Assembly (NCBI GenBank): GCA_012798135.1
Contig: JAAZNU010000019.1
Coordinates: forward strand, 1 to 64,000
DNA length: 64,000 bases
Origin: Veillonellaceae bacterium
GTDB lineage: Bacteria; Bacillota_C; Negativicutes; UBA1444
Reading direction: 5' to 3'
The translations under genes and the position numbers were made by a program. The notes under the pieces were generated by a model. The model saw nothing but the letters and a program-made list of their open reading frames with translations, had not been told where the DNA came from and ran no database searches. The stretch's first letter is position 1; each line of letters starts with the position of its first letter. This document shows, one piece after another, positions 17,335 to 25,731 of the stretch.

Positions 17335-17350
17335 TGGCATGGAATTTGCA
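17335..17350 (+). promoter_or_regulatory. Sigma-54 (-24/-12) promoter of the larA-like operon
   Basis: TGGCATG-N4-TTGCA matches the -24/-12 consensus with the GG and GC at exact spacing; only one consensus base differs. The RNA would start near 17361, 55 bases before the first gene. It lies directly downstream of a sigma-54 activator gene, which supports the call. Confidence 0.82.
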
Positions 17351-17415
17351 TTACTTAAGAAAGGCATTGTTGCTATCAAAAAAGTGTCACAAATATGGCT
17401 GGAGGATGCGGCTAC

Positions 17416-18687
17416 GTGAAAAAACGAATTGAGATTCCCTACGGCAAAGAAATGCTGGCGTTTGAAATCAATGAACAAAATTTGGTGGGTGTATATTCCC
17501 CGAAAAACATTCATGGAGTTTCGGATGTTGCGGCGGCAATTCACCGCGCGTTGGCAACTCCCATTGGGACAAAACCGTTGCGGGAACTGGCCCGGGGTGC
17601 AAAAAAAGTGGTGTTGGTAGCGGATGACAATACCCGGTTGACGCCGGCTGACAAGATCATTCCGATTCTGCTGGACGAGCTGAATGCCGCCGGAATCCGG
17701 GACGAGCAAGTTACGGTGATTATAGCGCTCGGTACCCATCGACCGATGACGCAGGAAGAGATTCTGGACAAATACGGTCCGGAAGTGGTGCGGCGGGTTC
17801 CGGTCAAAAATCATAATTTTCGGGATCCGGACATGATGGTGGATTTGGGGACTACGCCTAACGGTACGCATATCAGAGTGAATCGGGAAGCCTACGAAGC
17901 CGATTTCAAAATTGGCATCGGCAGCATCGTACCCCATTACATTCCGGGATTCGCCGGCGGCGCTAAGATCGTCCAGCCGGGGATTTCCGCCGAGCAGACG
18001 ACGGCGGAAACCCACCTGCTCAGTACCTGTGAACCGCGTTCCTTCCTCGGCATTCGCGACAATCCTGTGCGGATTGAGCTGAATAGTATTGCCCGGGCCG
18101 TCAAGCTGAATACCATCGTCAATACGGTTCTCAATTGCCATGGCGAGGTCGTGGGCGTTTTTTACGGCGATGTGGTGGAAGCGTTCAATGCCGGCGTGGA
18201 ACTTTCCCGGGAGGTTTATTCCGTAGAGATGCCGGAAGTCGCCGACATCGTGGTGGCCAGTTCCTATCCCTGCGACATTGAGTTCTGGCAGGCGCATAAG
18301 GCGCTGTATCCGGCCGATCTGGCCGTGAAGGCAGGTGGCGTGATCGTGCTGGCGACTCCCTGTTGTGAGGGCGTTTCCGTGACCCATGACGATATTCTGG
18401 ACATTACCGGCGAAACGATGCAGGGCTTGAAAGACCGGGTAGCGCGCAAGGATGTTCATGATGAAGTCGCGGCTTCCCTGGCGATCGGCTGGGCGCAGGT
18501 AAAAGAACGGGAAGCGGTCTACATGGTATCGTCGGGCATCACCGATGAAGCGGCGCGCCGATTGGGGTTCACCCCGTTTCCGGCCATTCAGGCGGCGCTG
18601 GACGCTGCGCTGGAACGCACAGGCTCAGCAGCCCGGATCGCGGTTTTGACGCATGCGCCGGATATGCTGCCGGTGATCGGGAAATAG
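17416..18687 (+). CDS. LarA-like nickel-pincer 2-hydroxyacid racemase/epimerase
   Basis: Member of the lactate racemase LarA family (DUF2088), 423 residues, which interconverts 2-hydroxyacid stereoisomers with a nickel pincer nucleotide. Counting from the GTG start, His108 (GTHRP), His174 and Lys184 (VPHYIPGFAGGAK) and His200 (TAETHLL) fall at the same numbers as the catalytic histidines, the cofactor-tethering lysine and the nickel ligand of Lactiplantibacillus LarA. QAHK near 292-295 matches the conserved Gln/Lys pair. The GTG is chosen because GGAGG lies ten bases before it; an ATG upstream precedes that site. First gene of the sigma-54 operon. The substrate is probably not lactate: the context points to a larger hydroxy acid. 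Confidence 0.85.
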   Translation: MKKRIEIPYGKEMLAFEINEQNLVGVYSPKNIHGVSDVAAAIHRALATPIGTKPLRELARGAKKVVLVADDNTRLTPADKIIPILLDELNAAGIRDEQVTVIIALGTHRPMTQEEILDKYGPEVVRRVPVKNHNFRDPDMMVDLGTTPNGTHIRVNREAYEADFKIGIGSIVPHYIPGFAGGAKIVQPGISAEQTTAETHLLSTCEPRSFLGIRDNPVRIELNSIARAVKLNTIVNTVLNCHGEVVGVFYGDVVEAFNAGVELSREVYSVEMPEVADIVVASSYPCDIEFWQAHKALYPADLAVKAGGVIVLATPCCEGVSVTHDDILDITGETMQGLKDRVARKDVHDEVAASLAIGWAQVKEREAVYMVSSGITDEAARRLGFTPFPAIQAALDAALERTGSAARIAVLTHAPDMLPVIGK

Positions 18688-18722
18688 ACACTAATCATTG
18701 CATCAGAGAAGGAGATGTATCC

Positions 18723-19886
18723 ATGCAGTTCAAAGGCTACAGACGGCCCGACGGCAAAGTGGGAATTCGCAATCATGTGCTGGTATTGCCGAGCGTGGTG
18801 TGCGCCAATCGGGCCGCCCGGGGGATTTCACAGGCGGTGGCGGGGACGACCTGGGTCGAGCATCAGCACGGCTGCACGCAGTTGGGGGCGGACGCGGAAC
18901 TGACGGCCCGAGTGCTGGTTGCCCATGGAACCCATCCCAATGTGGCCGGCGTCATCGTGGTCGGACTCGGCTGTGAAACGATCAGGGCTCAGGATATTGC
19001 GGCGGAGATCAAACAGCAGTGCCCGTACAAAAATGTGGCGACCGTCATCATTCAGGATGAAGGCGGTTCGGTGAAAGCCATTGCCACCGGCGCCGGCTTT
19101 GCCCGGAAGTTTGTCGGCGAAGCTTCGGCGATGGAACGGGAGTGGATCGATGCTTCCGAGTTGATATTGGGCACGGAATGCGGCGGCTCGGACGCCTGCT
19201 CCGGTATTTCCGCCAACCCCGCACTGGGCGTCACCAGCGACCTGCTCATCGATGCCGGCGGCAGCGTGATTCTGGCGGAGACGACGGAGATCATCGGCGC
19301 CGAGCATTTGATTGCGGCCCGGGCCATAAATTCGCAAGTGGCCCGCAAGTGTTTCGACGTGATCAACGCTTGCGAGGCATCGGCCAACAAGATGGGCGTC
19401 GACATGCGCGGCGGACAGCCGACTCCCGGCAACATCGCCGGTGGGCTGTCCTCCATTGAGGAAAAGTCGCTGGGCTGCATTTACAAGGCGGGCAGCCGGC
19501 CGTTGCAGGACGTGATCGACTATGCCGCACCGGTCACGCAAAAGGGACTGGTCTGGATGGATACGCCGGGCCAGGACATCGAACAGCTGACCGGCATGGT
19601 AGCCGGTGGCTGCCAGCTGGTGGTGTTCACCACCGGTCGCGGGACTTGCTGCGGTTCACCGATCGCGCCGACGATCAAAGTGTCTACCAATACGGCATTG
19701 TTTGATAAAATGAACGACAACATCGACATCAACGCGGGTACGGTGATCACCGGTGAGGAGAATGTGGAGCAAGTCGGTCGCCGAATCTTCGACGAGATGC
19801 TGGAAGTTGCCTCCGGCAAGCTGGCCAAGGCGGAAATCCTCGGCTTCAACGATTTCGCCATTCGGCGGATCGGGCCGACGATGTAA
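18723..19886 (+). CDS. UxaA family lyase, large subunit (altronate dehydratase/SuyB-like)
   Basis: Large catalytic subunit of a split UxaA-type hydro-lyase or sulfo-lyase, 387 residues. Family marks are FKGYRRPDGKVGIRNHVLVL at the start, HGCTQLG, TECGGSDACSGISANPALG, ETTEIIGAEHLIAARA, PTPGNIAGGLSSIEEKSLG, and TTGRGTCCGSPIAPTIKV. In this family such enzymes dehydrate altronate or galactarate, or remove sulfite from sulfolactate (SuyAB), using an iron-containing centre. AAGGAGATG precedes the ATG. The matching small subunit is next door. The substrate cannot be read from the sequence. Confidence 0.85.
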   Translation: MQFKGYRRPDGKVGIRNHVLVLPSVVCANRAARGISQAVAGTTWVEHQHGCTQLGADAELTARVLVAHGTHPNVAGVIVVGLGCETIRAQDIAAEIKQQCPYKNVATVIIQDEGGSVKAIATGAGFARKFVGEASAMEREWIDASELILGTECGGSDACSGISANPALGVTSDLLIDAGGSVILAETTEIIGAEHLIAARAINSQVARKCFDVINACEASANKMGVDMRGGQPTPGNIAGGLSSIEEKSLGCIYKAGSRPLQDVIDYAAPVTQKGLVWMDTPGQDIEQLTGMVAGGCQLVVFTTGRGTCCGSPIAPTIKVSTNTALFDKMNDNIDINAGTVITGEENVEQVGRRIFDEMLEVASGKLAKAEILGFNDFAIRRIGPTM

Positions 19887-19921
19887 CGGAACCGGATTCA
19901 AAGACAGGGGTGGTTGTAAAA

Positions 19922-20212
19922 ATGGCCAGACTTCAGGCAATCGTAATGAAACCGAAAGACAATGTATGTACCGTGGTCGAGGCGATCCCGGCCGGCGTGG
20001 AAGTGGGAATGGAAGTTGGCGGAGAAGTCGTCCGGATAAAATCCGCGGAAGCGATTCCGGTCGGGCATAAGCTGGCGATCCGCGATATCGGCCAGGGCGA
20101 GATCATCATGAAATACGGCGAGGTAATCGGTCGCGCCACAAAAAATATCAGCGTCGGGCAGCATGTCCATGTGCATAACCTGGAGAGTTGCCGCGGCCGT
20201 GGCGACCGGTAG
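19922..20212 (+). CDS. UxaA family lyase, small SAF-domain subunit (SuyA-like)
   Basis: 96-residue SAF-domain protein matching the N-terminal part of altronate dehydratase and the SuyA subunit: RLQAIVMKPKDNVCTVVEAI, then VRIKSAEAIPVGHKLAI, GEIIMKYGEVIGRA and SVGQHVHVHNLES, whose histidines are a family feature. It would complete the active enzyme with the upstream large subunit. In fused UxaA proteins this domain comes first, whereas here its gene comes second. AGGGGTGG lies before the ATG. Confidence 0.85.
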   Translation: MARLQAIVMKPKDNVCTVVEAIPAGVEVGMEVGGEVVRIKSAEAIPVGHKLAIRDIGQGEIIMKYGEVIGRATKNISVGQHVHVHNLESCRGRGDR

Positions 20213-20238
20213 GAAAAAGGAAGGAGAGGTTTTCTAGC

Positions 20239-21201
20239 ATGGGGAAGCAATGGACTGTATATGTTACCCGGATGATTCCGCAGGAAGTGCTCGACGAACT
20301 GGCGCAACACTGTGAGGTGGAAGTGAATCCGGAAAATCGGCCGCTGACGAAAGCGGAGCTACTGGAAAAAGTGCGGGGGCGGGATGCGGTGCTGACGCAA
20401 GCTGGCGATATCGTCGACGACGCGGTGCTAGCGGCGGCCGGTCCGCAGTGCAAAATTTTCGCCAACTATGCCGTCGGCTACAACAATTTCGATCTGACGG
20501 CGGCGGCGCGCCATAACGTGATGTTGTCGAATACTCCGGACGTGGTGACCGACTCGACCGTGGAGATGGCCTGGACGTTGTTGTTCGCCGTTGCCCGGCG
20601 GCTGATCGAGGCTGATGCTTATGTCCGGGCCGGGAAGTTCAAGGGTCTGGACCCGATGCTGCTTTTGGGCACCGGCCTGACCGGCAAAACCCTTGGCGTG
20701 ATCGGCGCCGGCAGGATCGGCAGCAAGTTTGCCCAGAAAGGCCGGGCGTTCGATATGAAGATCATTTATAATGACGTGGCGCCCAATGCCCGGTTTGAAA
20801 AGGAGACCGGCGCCGCTTATGTGGATAAGGACACCCTGTTGGCGCAGGCTGACTTTTTGTCGCTGCATGTGCCGTTGCTGCCGGCTACTCGACATTTGAT
20901 CGGCGCCCGGGAACTGAAGCTGATGAAAAAAACGGCGATTCTGATCAACTCATCCCGCGGCCCGGTCGTCAACGAAACGGATCTGGTCCAGGCACTGAAG
21001 GACGGCGAAATTCGGGGAGCAGGACTGGATGTATTTGAAAATGAGCCGGCATTGGCGCCGGGGTTGAGTGATCTGCCCAATGTCGTGTTGGCGCCGCACT
21101 TGGGTACGGCGACCCATGAAACCCGCCTGGGAATGGGCCGAGTGGCGCTGACCAACATCCTGGCCGCTTTGCGGGGCGAAACCCCGCCCAACAAATTGTA
21201 A
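20239..21201 (+). CDS. D-isomer-specific 2-hydroxyacid dehydrogenase (GyaR-like)
   Basis: NAD(P)-dependent oxidoreductase, 320 residues, of the glyoxylate/hydroxypyruvate reductase branch. It has the nucleotide-binding fold LGVIGAGRIGSKFAQKGRAF, the catalytic Arg in INSSRGPVVNE, Glu in GLDVFENEP, and the catalytic His in LAPHLGTATHETR. It would oxidise a D-2-hydroxyacid to the 2-keto acid or the reverse. AAGGAGAGG lies nine bases before the ATG; the frame runs further upstream without a start signal. Its place between the lyase and the transporter suggests it handles the stereoisomer made by the LarA-like enzyme. Confidence 0.88.
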   Translation: MGKQWTVYVTRMIPQEVLDELAQHCEVEVNPENRPLTKAELLEKVRGRDAVLTQAGDIVDDAVLAAAGPQCKIFANYAVGYNNFDLTAAARHNVMLSNTPDVVTDSTVEMAWTLLFAVARRLIEADAYVRAGKFKGLDPMLLLGTGLTGKTLGVIGAGRIGSKFAQKGRAFDMKIIYNDVAPNARFEKETGAAYVDKDTLLAQADFLSLHVPLLPATRHLIGARELKLMKKTAILINSSRGPVVNETDLVQALKDGEIRGAGLDVFENEPALAPGLSDLPNVVLAPHLGTATHETRLGMGRVALTNILAALRGETPPNKL

Positions 21202-21292
21202 TCATTTTACGGCTGTAGTCTGGAGAGGAGGGACGCTGGTTCATTCGGTTTTTCACAGGGAACAGCAGAAAAAAAGTGTGAGGGGGAGAATC

Positions 21293-22333
21293 ATGTCAAA
21301 ATTATCAACTCGGATCGTTGCACTGGGAGTCGCCGTTTTCATGATGTCCATGCTGTTAGTCGGCTGCAGCGGCGGTAACAAGAGCGCTGGCGGCGACAAG
21401 ACGGCACCGCAGAAAGTCGTCCTGAAACTGGGCACCGAAACGGCCACGTCCCATCCGGAAACCAAAGGATCGCAGAAACTCGCGGACCTCGTCAAGGAGA
21501 AATCCAAGGGCACTCTGGAAATCCAGGTGTTTGACAGTGCCAAGATCGGCAGTATGAAGGAACGGACCGAAGGCATGCGTCTCGGCACCGTCGACATCTC
21601 CACTTCTTCCGTCGGGTTCCTGGCCTCTTATGTTCCGGTTCTCGGCGTTTTTGACCTTCCCTACATTTATAAGGACAAAGCCCATGAGTTTCGCGTGTTT
21701 GACGGCGAAATCGGCAAAGAGATTGACAAGAAGATGCAGGAAAAAGGCTTCCGCGTCGTTTGCTATTTCGATATGGGATCCCGGCAGATCACCAATAACC
21801 AGAAGCCCATTAACACACTGGCCGACATCAAAGGCATGAAGATCCGCGTGCCGCAGACCGAAGCCAGCATCGAAGGCTTCAAGGCCCTCGGCGCCGCTCC
21901 CACCCCGATGGCTTTCAGCGAAGTGTACATGGCGTTGCAGCAAAAAGTCGTCGATGGCCAGGAAAATCCGTTGTCGGTCATTGTGTCCGCAAAATTCAAC
22001 GAAGTGCAAAAATATCTGTCTTTGACCAACCATCAGTTGTTTATCCAGGTGCTGTCCATCAGCGAAAAAACCTGGAAGAAACTTTCGCCGGAACATCAGA
22101 AAATCCTGATGGAAGCCGCCAAAGAAGCCCAGGCTTATGAACGGGAAATCGCCGCCAAGGAAGAGATTGACCTGATCAAGACCCTCAAGGATAAAGGCAT
22201 GGCGATCAATGAAATCAAGGACGTCGCACCGTTTGCCGAAGCCGCCAAACCGTTGCGGGAGATCTACATCAAGAAGTTGGGCAAAGACGCCCAGGATATG
22301 TTCGGCAAGATCGACTCGGTACGCAACAAATAA
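21293..22333 (+). CDS. TRAP transporter substrate-binding lipoprotein, DctP family
   Basis: Extracytoplasmic solute receptor of a TRAP transporter, 346 residues. The N-terminus is a lipoprotein signal (hydrophobic stretch ending LLVGC, Cys25), so it is anchored to the membrane. Mature motifs are KLGTETATSHPETKG, VDISTSSVGFLASYVP, DIKGMKIRVPQTEA (with the carboxylate-binding Arg of the family), and FSEVYMALQQKVVDGQENP. AGGGGGAG precedes the ATG. With the next two genes it forms a complete importer for the operon's substrate, presumably a carboxylate. Confidence 0.92.
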   Translation: MSKLSTRIVALGVAVFMMSMLLVGCSGGNKSAGGDKTAPQKVVLKLGTETATSHPETKGSQKLADLVKEKSKGTLEIQVFDSAKIGSMKERTEGMRLGTVDISTSSVGFLASYVPVLGVFDLPYIYKDKAHEFRVFDGEIGKEIDKKMQEKGFRVVCYFDMGSRQITNNQKPINTLADIKGMKIRVPQTEASIEGFKALGAAPTPMAFSEVYMALQQKVVDGQENPLSVIVSAKFNEVQKYLSLTNHQLFIQVLSISEKTWKKLSPEHQKILMEAAKEAQAYEREIAAKEEIDLIKTLKDKGMAINEIKDVAPFAEAAKPLREIYIKKLGKDAQDMFGKIDSVRNK

Positions 22334-22436
22334 GACCTGACCCACGGAACTTCTCCGGTGTCGCTGGCCGACGCCGGAGAAGTCGGCCGTCTTTGCCCCG
22401 TGAACGGAAGAAAGTGTTCTGAAGGAGCATGGAGTA

Positions 22437-22877
22437 ATGAAGGTTAACAAAATTCTGGACGGGATATCCGTTCTGTGCATGGTCCTGATTCTGCTTCTCG
22501 TGGTGGCGCAGGTTGCGATGCGCTATATTTTCAATTCACCGTTGACATGGTCGGAAGAGTTGGCAGTGTTCGTAATGATTTGGCTGACCTTTATCGGCTC
22601 GTTGATCTGCATGCGGGACAAGGAACATATCGAAGTGACGATTCTCGTCGATCATTTGCCGCACACGCTCCAGCGGATGGTTGTCGTGTTCAGCCGGCTG
22701 GCTTCGATCTTTTTCTTGTTGATTGTGGCGTATTATGGTTTGGAACTGGTCAGGGAAAACATGACGGTAACTTCGCCGGCCAACAAGCTCAGTATGGGCC
22801 TGGTTTATACGATCATCCCGCTGAGTTCGCTCGGTATGGTATTCTATCTGGTCAAAGCCATTGCGAAGGGGGAATAG
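22437..22877 (+). CDS. TRAP transporter small permease, DctQ family
   Basis: Four-helix small membrane subunit of the TRAP transporter, 146 residues. VAQVAMRYIFNSPLTWSEEL is the classic DctQ signature, followed by WLTFIGSLICMRDKEHIEV. GAAGGAG stands upstream of the ATG. It lies 103 bases after dctP; that gap holds an imperfect hairpin (CTTCTCCGG/CCGGAGAAG) that may tune the high expression of the binding protein over the permease. Confidence 0.9.
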   Translation: MKVNKILDGISVLCMVLILLLVVAQVAMRYIFNSPLTWSEELAVFVMIWLTFIGSLICMRDKEHIEVTILVDHLPHTLQRMVVVFSRLASIFFLLIVAYYGLELVRENMTVTSPANKLSMGLVYTIIPLSSLGMVFYLVKAIAKGE

Positions 22878-22883
22878 AGTCCG

Positions 22884-24170
22884 GTGGAAGTCGTAATCAT
22901 CTTTTTTGTCATGCTGGGGCTGATGCTGCTGCGGGTGCCGGTTGCCTTTTCCATGGGGCTGGCGGCGGTAGTGGCGCTGATCATCGGCGATATCCCGCTT
23001 ACGCTCGTTCCCCAGCGTATGTTCGGGGCGCTGGATTCGTTTCCGCTATTGGCCATTCCGTTGTTTGTATTCGTGGGCGAAGCCATGAACACAGGCGGAA
23101 TCACTCACCGCATCTTCAATTTTGCCCGGGAATATGTCAAGCATATTACCGGCAGTCTGGGCCATGTGAATGTCATTTCCAACATTATCGTCGCCGGCAT
23201 GTCCGGTTCGGCGGTGGCGGACGCTTCCGCCATCGGTGTCGTTGAAATCAAAGCAATGGAAAAAGACGGATTTGACCGAAGCTGGTCTGCCGCACTGACG
23301 GCTGCGTCGTCCACGATCGGTCCGATCATTCCGCCCAGTATTCCATTGGTGGTCTATGCCATCATCACCGAAACTTCCATCGGCCGCCTGTTTTTGGGGG
23401 GAGTGGTTCCCGGCTTTTTGATGGGCGTTTCCCTGATGGTCATGGTATATATTATGTCCAAACAGCGGGGGTACAAAGTAGAACCCAAAGCGACCTGGAG
23501 CGAACGGCTGAATGCCACCTGGAAAGCCATTCCTTCCTTATTGACGCCGATTATCATGTTTTCGGGGATTGTCTTCGGGATCGTCACGCCGACCGAGGGC
23601 GCCGGCATCGCCGCCGCTTACGCGATTTTCCTCGGCTTTGTCATTCACCGGGAAATGACGATCGCGGAACTGTACCACATTTTGCTCCGCACCGTGCATT
23701 GCACGGCGGTCATTCTAATGATCATCTGCAGCGCCTCGGCCATCACCTGGGTCGTCCAGACATCCGGCCTGCCCAATATGGTGGCGGGGTGGCTGCTGTC
23801 GGTCACCGACAGCAAAACGCTGCTGCTGATCATGATCAATGTGGTGCTGCTGATTATGGGCTGCCTTCTGGAAAGCAACTCGATCATCATGATTATGGTA
23901 CCGGTCTTGATGCCGTTAATCAAAGCCTTGCACATCGATCCGGTCCATTTTGGCGTATTTTTCATCCTGAACGTCATGATTGGCCTGATCACGCCACCTG
24001 TCGGCATGTGCCTGTATGTGATCACTAACATCTCCGAAGTCTCGTTTGACCAATTGTCGAAAGCGATTATTCCGTTTTTGATTCCGTTGATAGTTGTACT
24101 GTTCCTGATTACGTTCATTCCGGACTTGGTGATGTTTCTGCCCAACCTGGTGATGGGGCTGGACAAATAA
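22884..24170 (+). CDS. TRAP transporter large permease, DctM family
   Basis: Large membrane subunit, 428 residues with about a dozen hydrophobic segments. Signatures include PLLAIPLFVFVGEAMNTGGI, GSAVADASAIGVVEIKAM, STIGPIIPPSIPLVVYAII, and LGLITPP-type NVMIGLITPPVGMCLYV. Start is GTG, six bases after the DctQ stop. It forms the Na+-driven translocation unit with the small subunit. Confidence 0.92.
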   Translation: MEVVIIFFVMLGLMLLRVPVAFSMGLAAVVALIIGDIPLTLVPQRMFGALDSFPLLAIPLFVFVGEAMNTGGITHRIFNFAREYVKHITGSLGHVNVISNIIVAGMSGSAVADASAIGVVEIKAMEKDGFDRSWSAALTAASSTIGPIIPPSIPLVVYAIITETSIGRLFLGGVVPGFLMGVSLMVMVYIMSKQRGYKVEPKATWSERLNATWKAIPSLLTPIIMFSGIVFGIVTPTEGAGIAAAYAIFLGFVIHREMTIAELYHILLRTVHCTAVILMIICSASAITWVVQTSGLPNMVAGWLLSVTDSKTLLLIMINVVLLIMGCLLESNSIIMIMVPVLMPLIKALHIDPVHFGVFFILNVMIGLITPPVGMCLYVITNISEVSFDQLSKAIIPFLIPLIVVLFLITFIPDLVMFLPNLVMGLDK

Positions 24171-24229
24171 ATCCGGCGTTGCCAAGGTTGCCCGTCAGGA
24201 CGCGAAACAGAGAGAAAGAAGGGGTACTC

Positions 24230-24904
24230 ATGAAAACTGTGGTGGCGATTTATACGGCGATGGCCATTGGTTTGATGAATGACATCAAACAACTGGTGGC
24301 CGAAGAAATTCCGGACTGCCGTCTCATCAATATCGCCGACGACTGTCTGATCCAGGATGTGATTAAGGCTGGTGGGCCGACCGTCGGCGTTACCCGGCGC
24401 TTGCTCGCCTACTATCACGCAGCGGAGGATGCCGGCGCCGATGTGATCCTCAATACTTGCTCCTCCATCGGCGAGGTGGCCGATATCGGCAAAAAATGCG
24501 CCAAAGTCCCTCTCGTGAAAATCGACGACGCCATGGCACTGAAAGGCGTGCAAATGGGCGAGCGGGTCGGTGTCATCGCTACCTTGCCGACCACGCTGGG
24601 GCCGACAGTCCGGTTGGTTCAGCGCAAGGCCGACGAGATCGGCAAGAAAGTGTCGGTAGTCGAGGGATTGGCCAAAGGCGCTTTTGAGGCGTTGATGGCG
24701 GGCAAGGCCGACGAGCATGACGCTTTGATTTTGCAGACCGCCAAAGATATCGCGGGGAAGGTCGATGTGATCGTCCTGGCGCAGGGTTCGATGGCCAAGA
24801 TGCAGGATAAGCTGGCTGATGCGACCGGCAAACCGGTATTGTCCAGCCCGCGGCTGGGCGTGCAGGAAGTACGGGACATCCTTCTTAAGGGGGCGGCGAA
24901 ATGA
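24230..24904 (+). CDS. Aspartate/glutamate racemase family protein
   Basis: 224-residue protein of the Asp/Glu racemase superfamily (two similar half-domains). The two cysteine positions expected of racemases are partly visible: NTCSSIGE keeps the first, while the second site reads LAQGSMAK, with no cysteine. A cofactor-free two-base racemase is therefore doubtful; isomerase or decarboxylase relatives (hydantoin-racemase, arylmalonate-decarboxylase-like) use only one. AAGGGG precedes the ATG. The stop overlaps the next start (ATGA), tying it to the transketolase pair. Role in the pathway unknown. Confidence 0.75.
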   Translation: MKTVVAIYTAMAIGLMNDIKQLVAEEIPDCRLINIADDCLIQDVIKAGGPTVGVTRRLLAYYHAAEDAGADVILNTCSSIGEVADIGKKCAKVPLVKIDDAMALKGVQMGERVGVIATLPTTLGPTVRLVQRKADEIGKKVSVVEGLAKGAFEALMAGKADEHDALILQTAKDIAGKVDVIVLAQGSMAKMQDKLADATGKPVLSSPRLGVQEVRDILLKGAAK

Positions 24905-25731
24905 GCGCTGACGTGGCCTATCTGAACAATCAGGCGCGATTGCTGCGCCGAGACGTGGTCAATACCGTATATCTGGCGAAGGACGGGCATCCGAGTCCGG
25001 CCCTGTCCTGCGCCGATATCGTGGCGGCCCTGTTCTTCAGGGTATTGAATATCGACCCGGCCAATCCCAAATGGGCGCAGCGGGACCGGTTCGTATTGTC
25101 CAAGGGGCATGCCTGCCCCGTGCTGTACGCGGCTCTGGCGCGGCGGGGCTATTTCTCCCGCGACGAACTGCCCGGTCTGCGCAGCCTCGGTTCCAAATTG
25201 CAGGGACACCCCTGCATGCGCAAGACTGTCGGTATTGATATGACCTCCGGTTCACTGGGCAATGGCGTTTCGATCGGCGTCGGCATGGCGATCGCCGGCA
25301 GATACCAGAAACAGGACTATTATACCTATGTCATCACCGGCGACGGCGAACTGGGCGAAGGCATCGTCTGGGAAGCGGCCATGTCCGCCGCCAAGCACAA
25401 ACTGGGCAAGCTGATCGTATTCGTCGACAACAACGGCCTGCAGAGCGGCGGCCGCGTCGAAGAGGTCGGCGGCGTGACGCCGATCCTCGAAAAATGGCAG
25501 GCATTCCGGTGGCATTGCCAGGAGATCGACGGGCACAACATGGAGCAGATTCTGGCCGCCATTGACGCCGCCAAACTGGAAACTGAACGTCCTTCGATGA
25601 TTTTGGCGCATACCGTCAAGGGCAAGGGCATTCCCTACATGGAAAAGGATAATGCCTGGCACAAAAAGGTGCCGACGGAGGCGGAATGGCGCGAGGCCAT
25701 GGAATTGTTAGGGGGGATTGACGGTGAGTAA
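24901..25731 (+). CDS. Transketolase, N-terminal subunit
   Basis: TPP-binding half of a split transketolase, 276 residues. It has GHPSPALSCADIVAAL, LSKGHACPVLYAAL, GHPCMRKTVGIDMTSGSLG, and the TPP/Mg motif GDGELGEG...DNN. Split transketolases move two-carbon ketol units and occur in pentose and in specialised sugar pathways such as apulose phosphate cleavage. The ATG overlaps the upstream stop, and the next gene starts before this one ends. In this operon it would cleave a keto acid or keto sugar derived from the imported substrate; that is inference. Confidence 0.9.
   Translation: MSADVAYLNNQARLLRRDVVNTVYLAKDGHPSPALSCADIVAALFFRVLNIDPANPKWAQRDRFVLSKGHACPVLYAALARRGYFSRDELPGLRSLGSKLQGHPCMRKTVGIDMTSGSLGNGVSIGVGMAIAGRYQKQDYYTYVITGDGELGEGIVWEAAMSAAKHKLGKLIVFVDNNGLQSGGRVEEVGGVTPILEKWQAFRWHCQEIDGHNMEQILAAIDAAKLETERPSMILAHTVKGKGIPYMEKDNAWHKKVPTEAEWREAMELLGGIDGE

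Noticed and set aside
17416..21201. Sulfolactate degradation by SuyAB as the firm function of the operon
   Set aside because: The lyase subunits fit UxaA in general as well as SuyAB, no sulfite-handling gene is present, and a transketolase is not needed there; kept only as one option.
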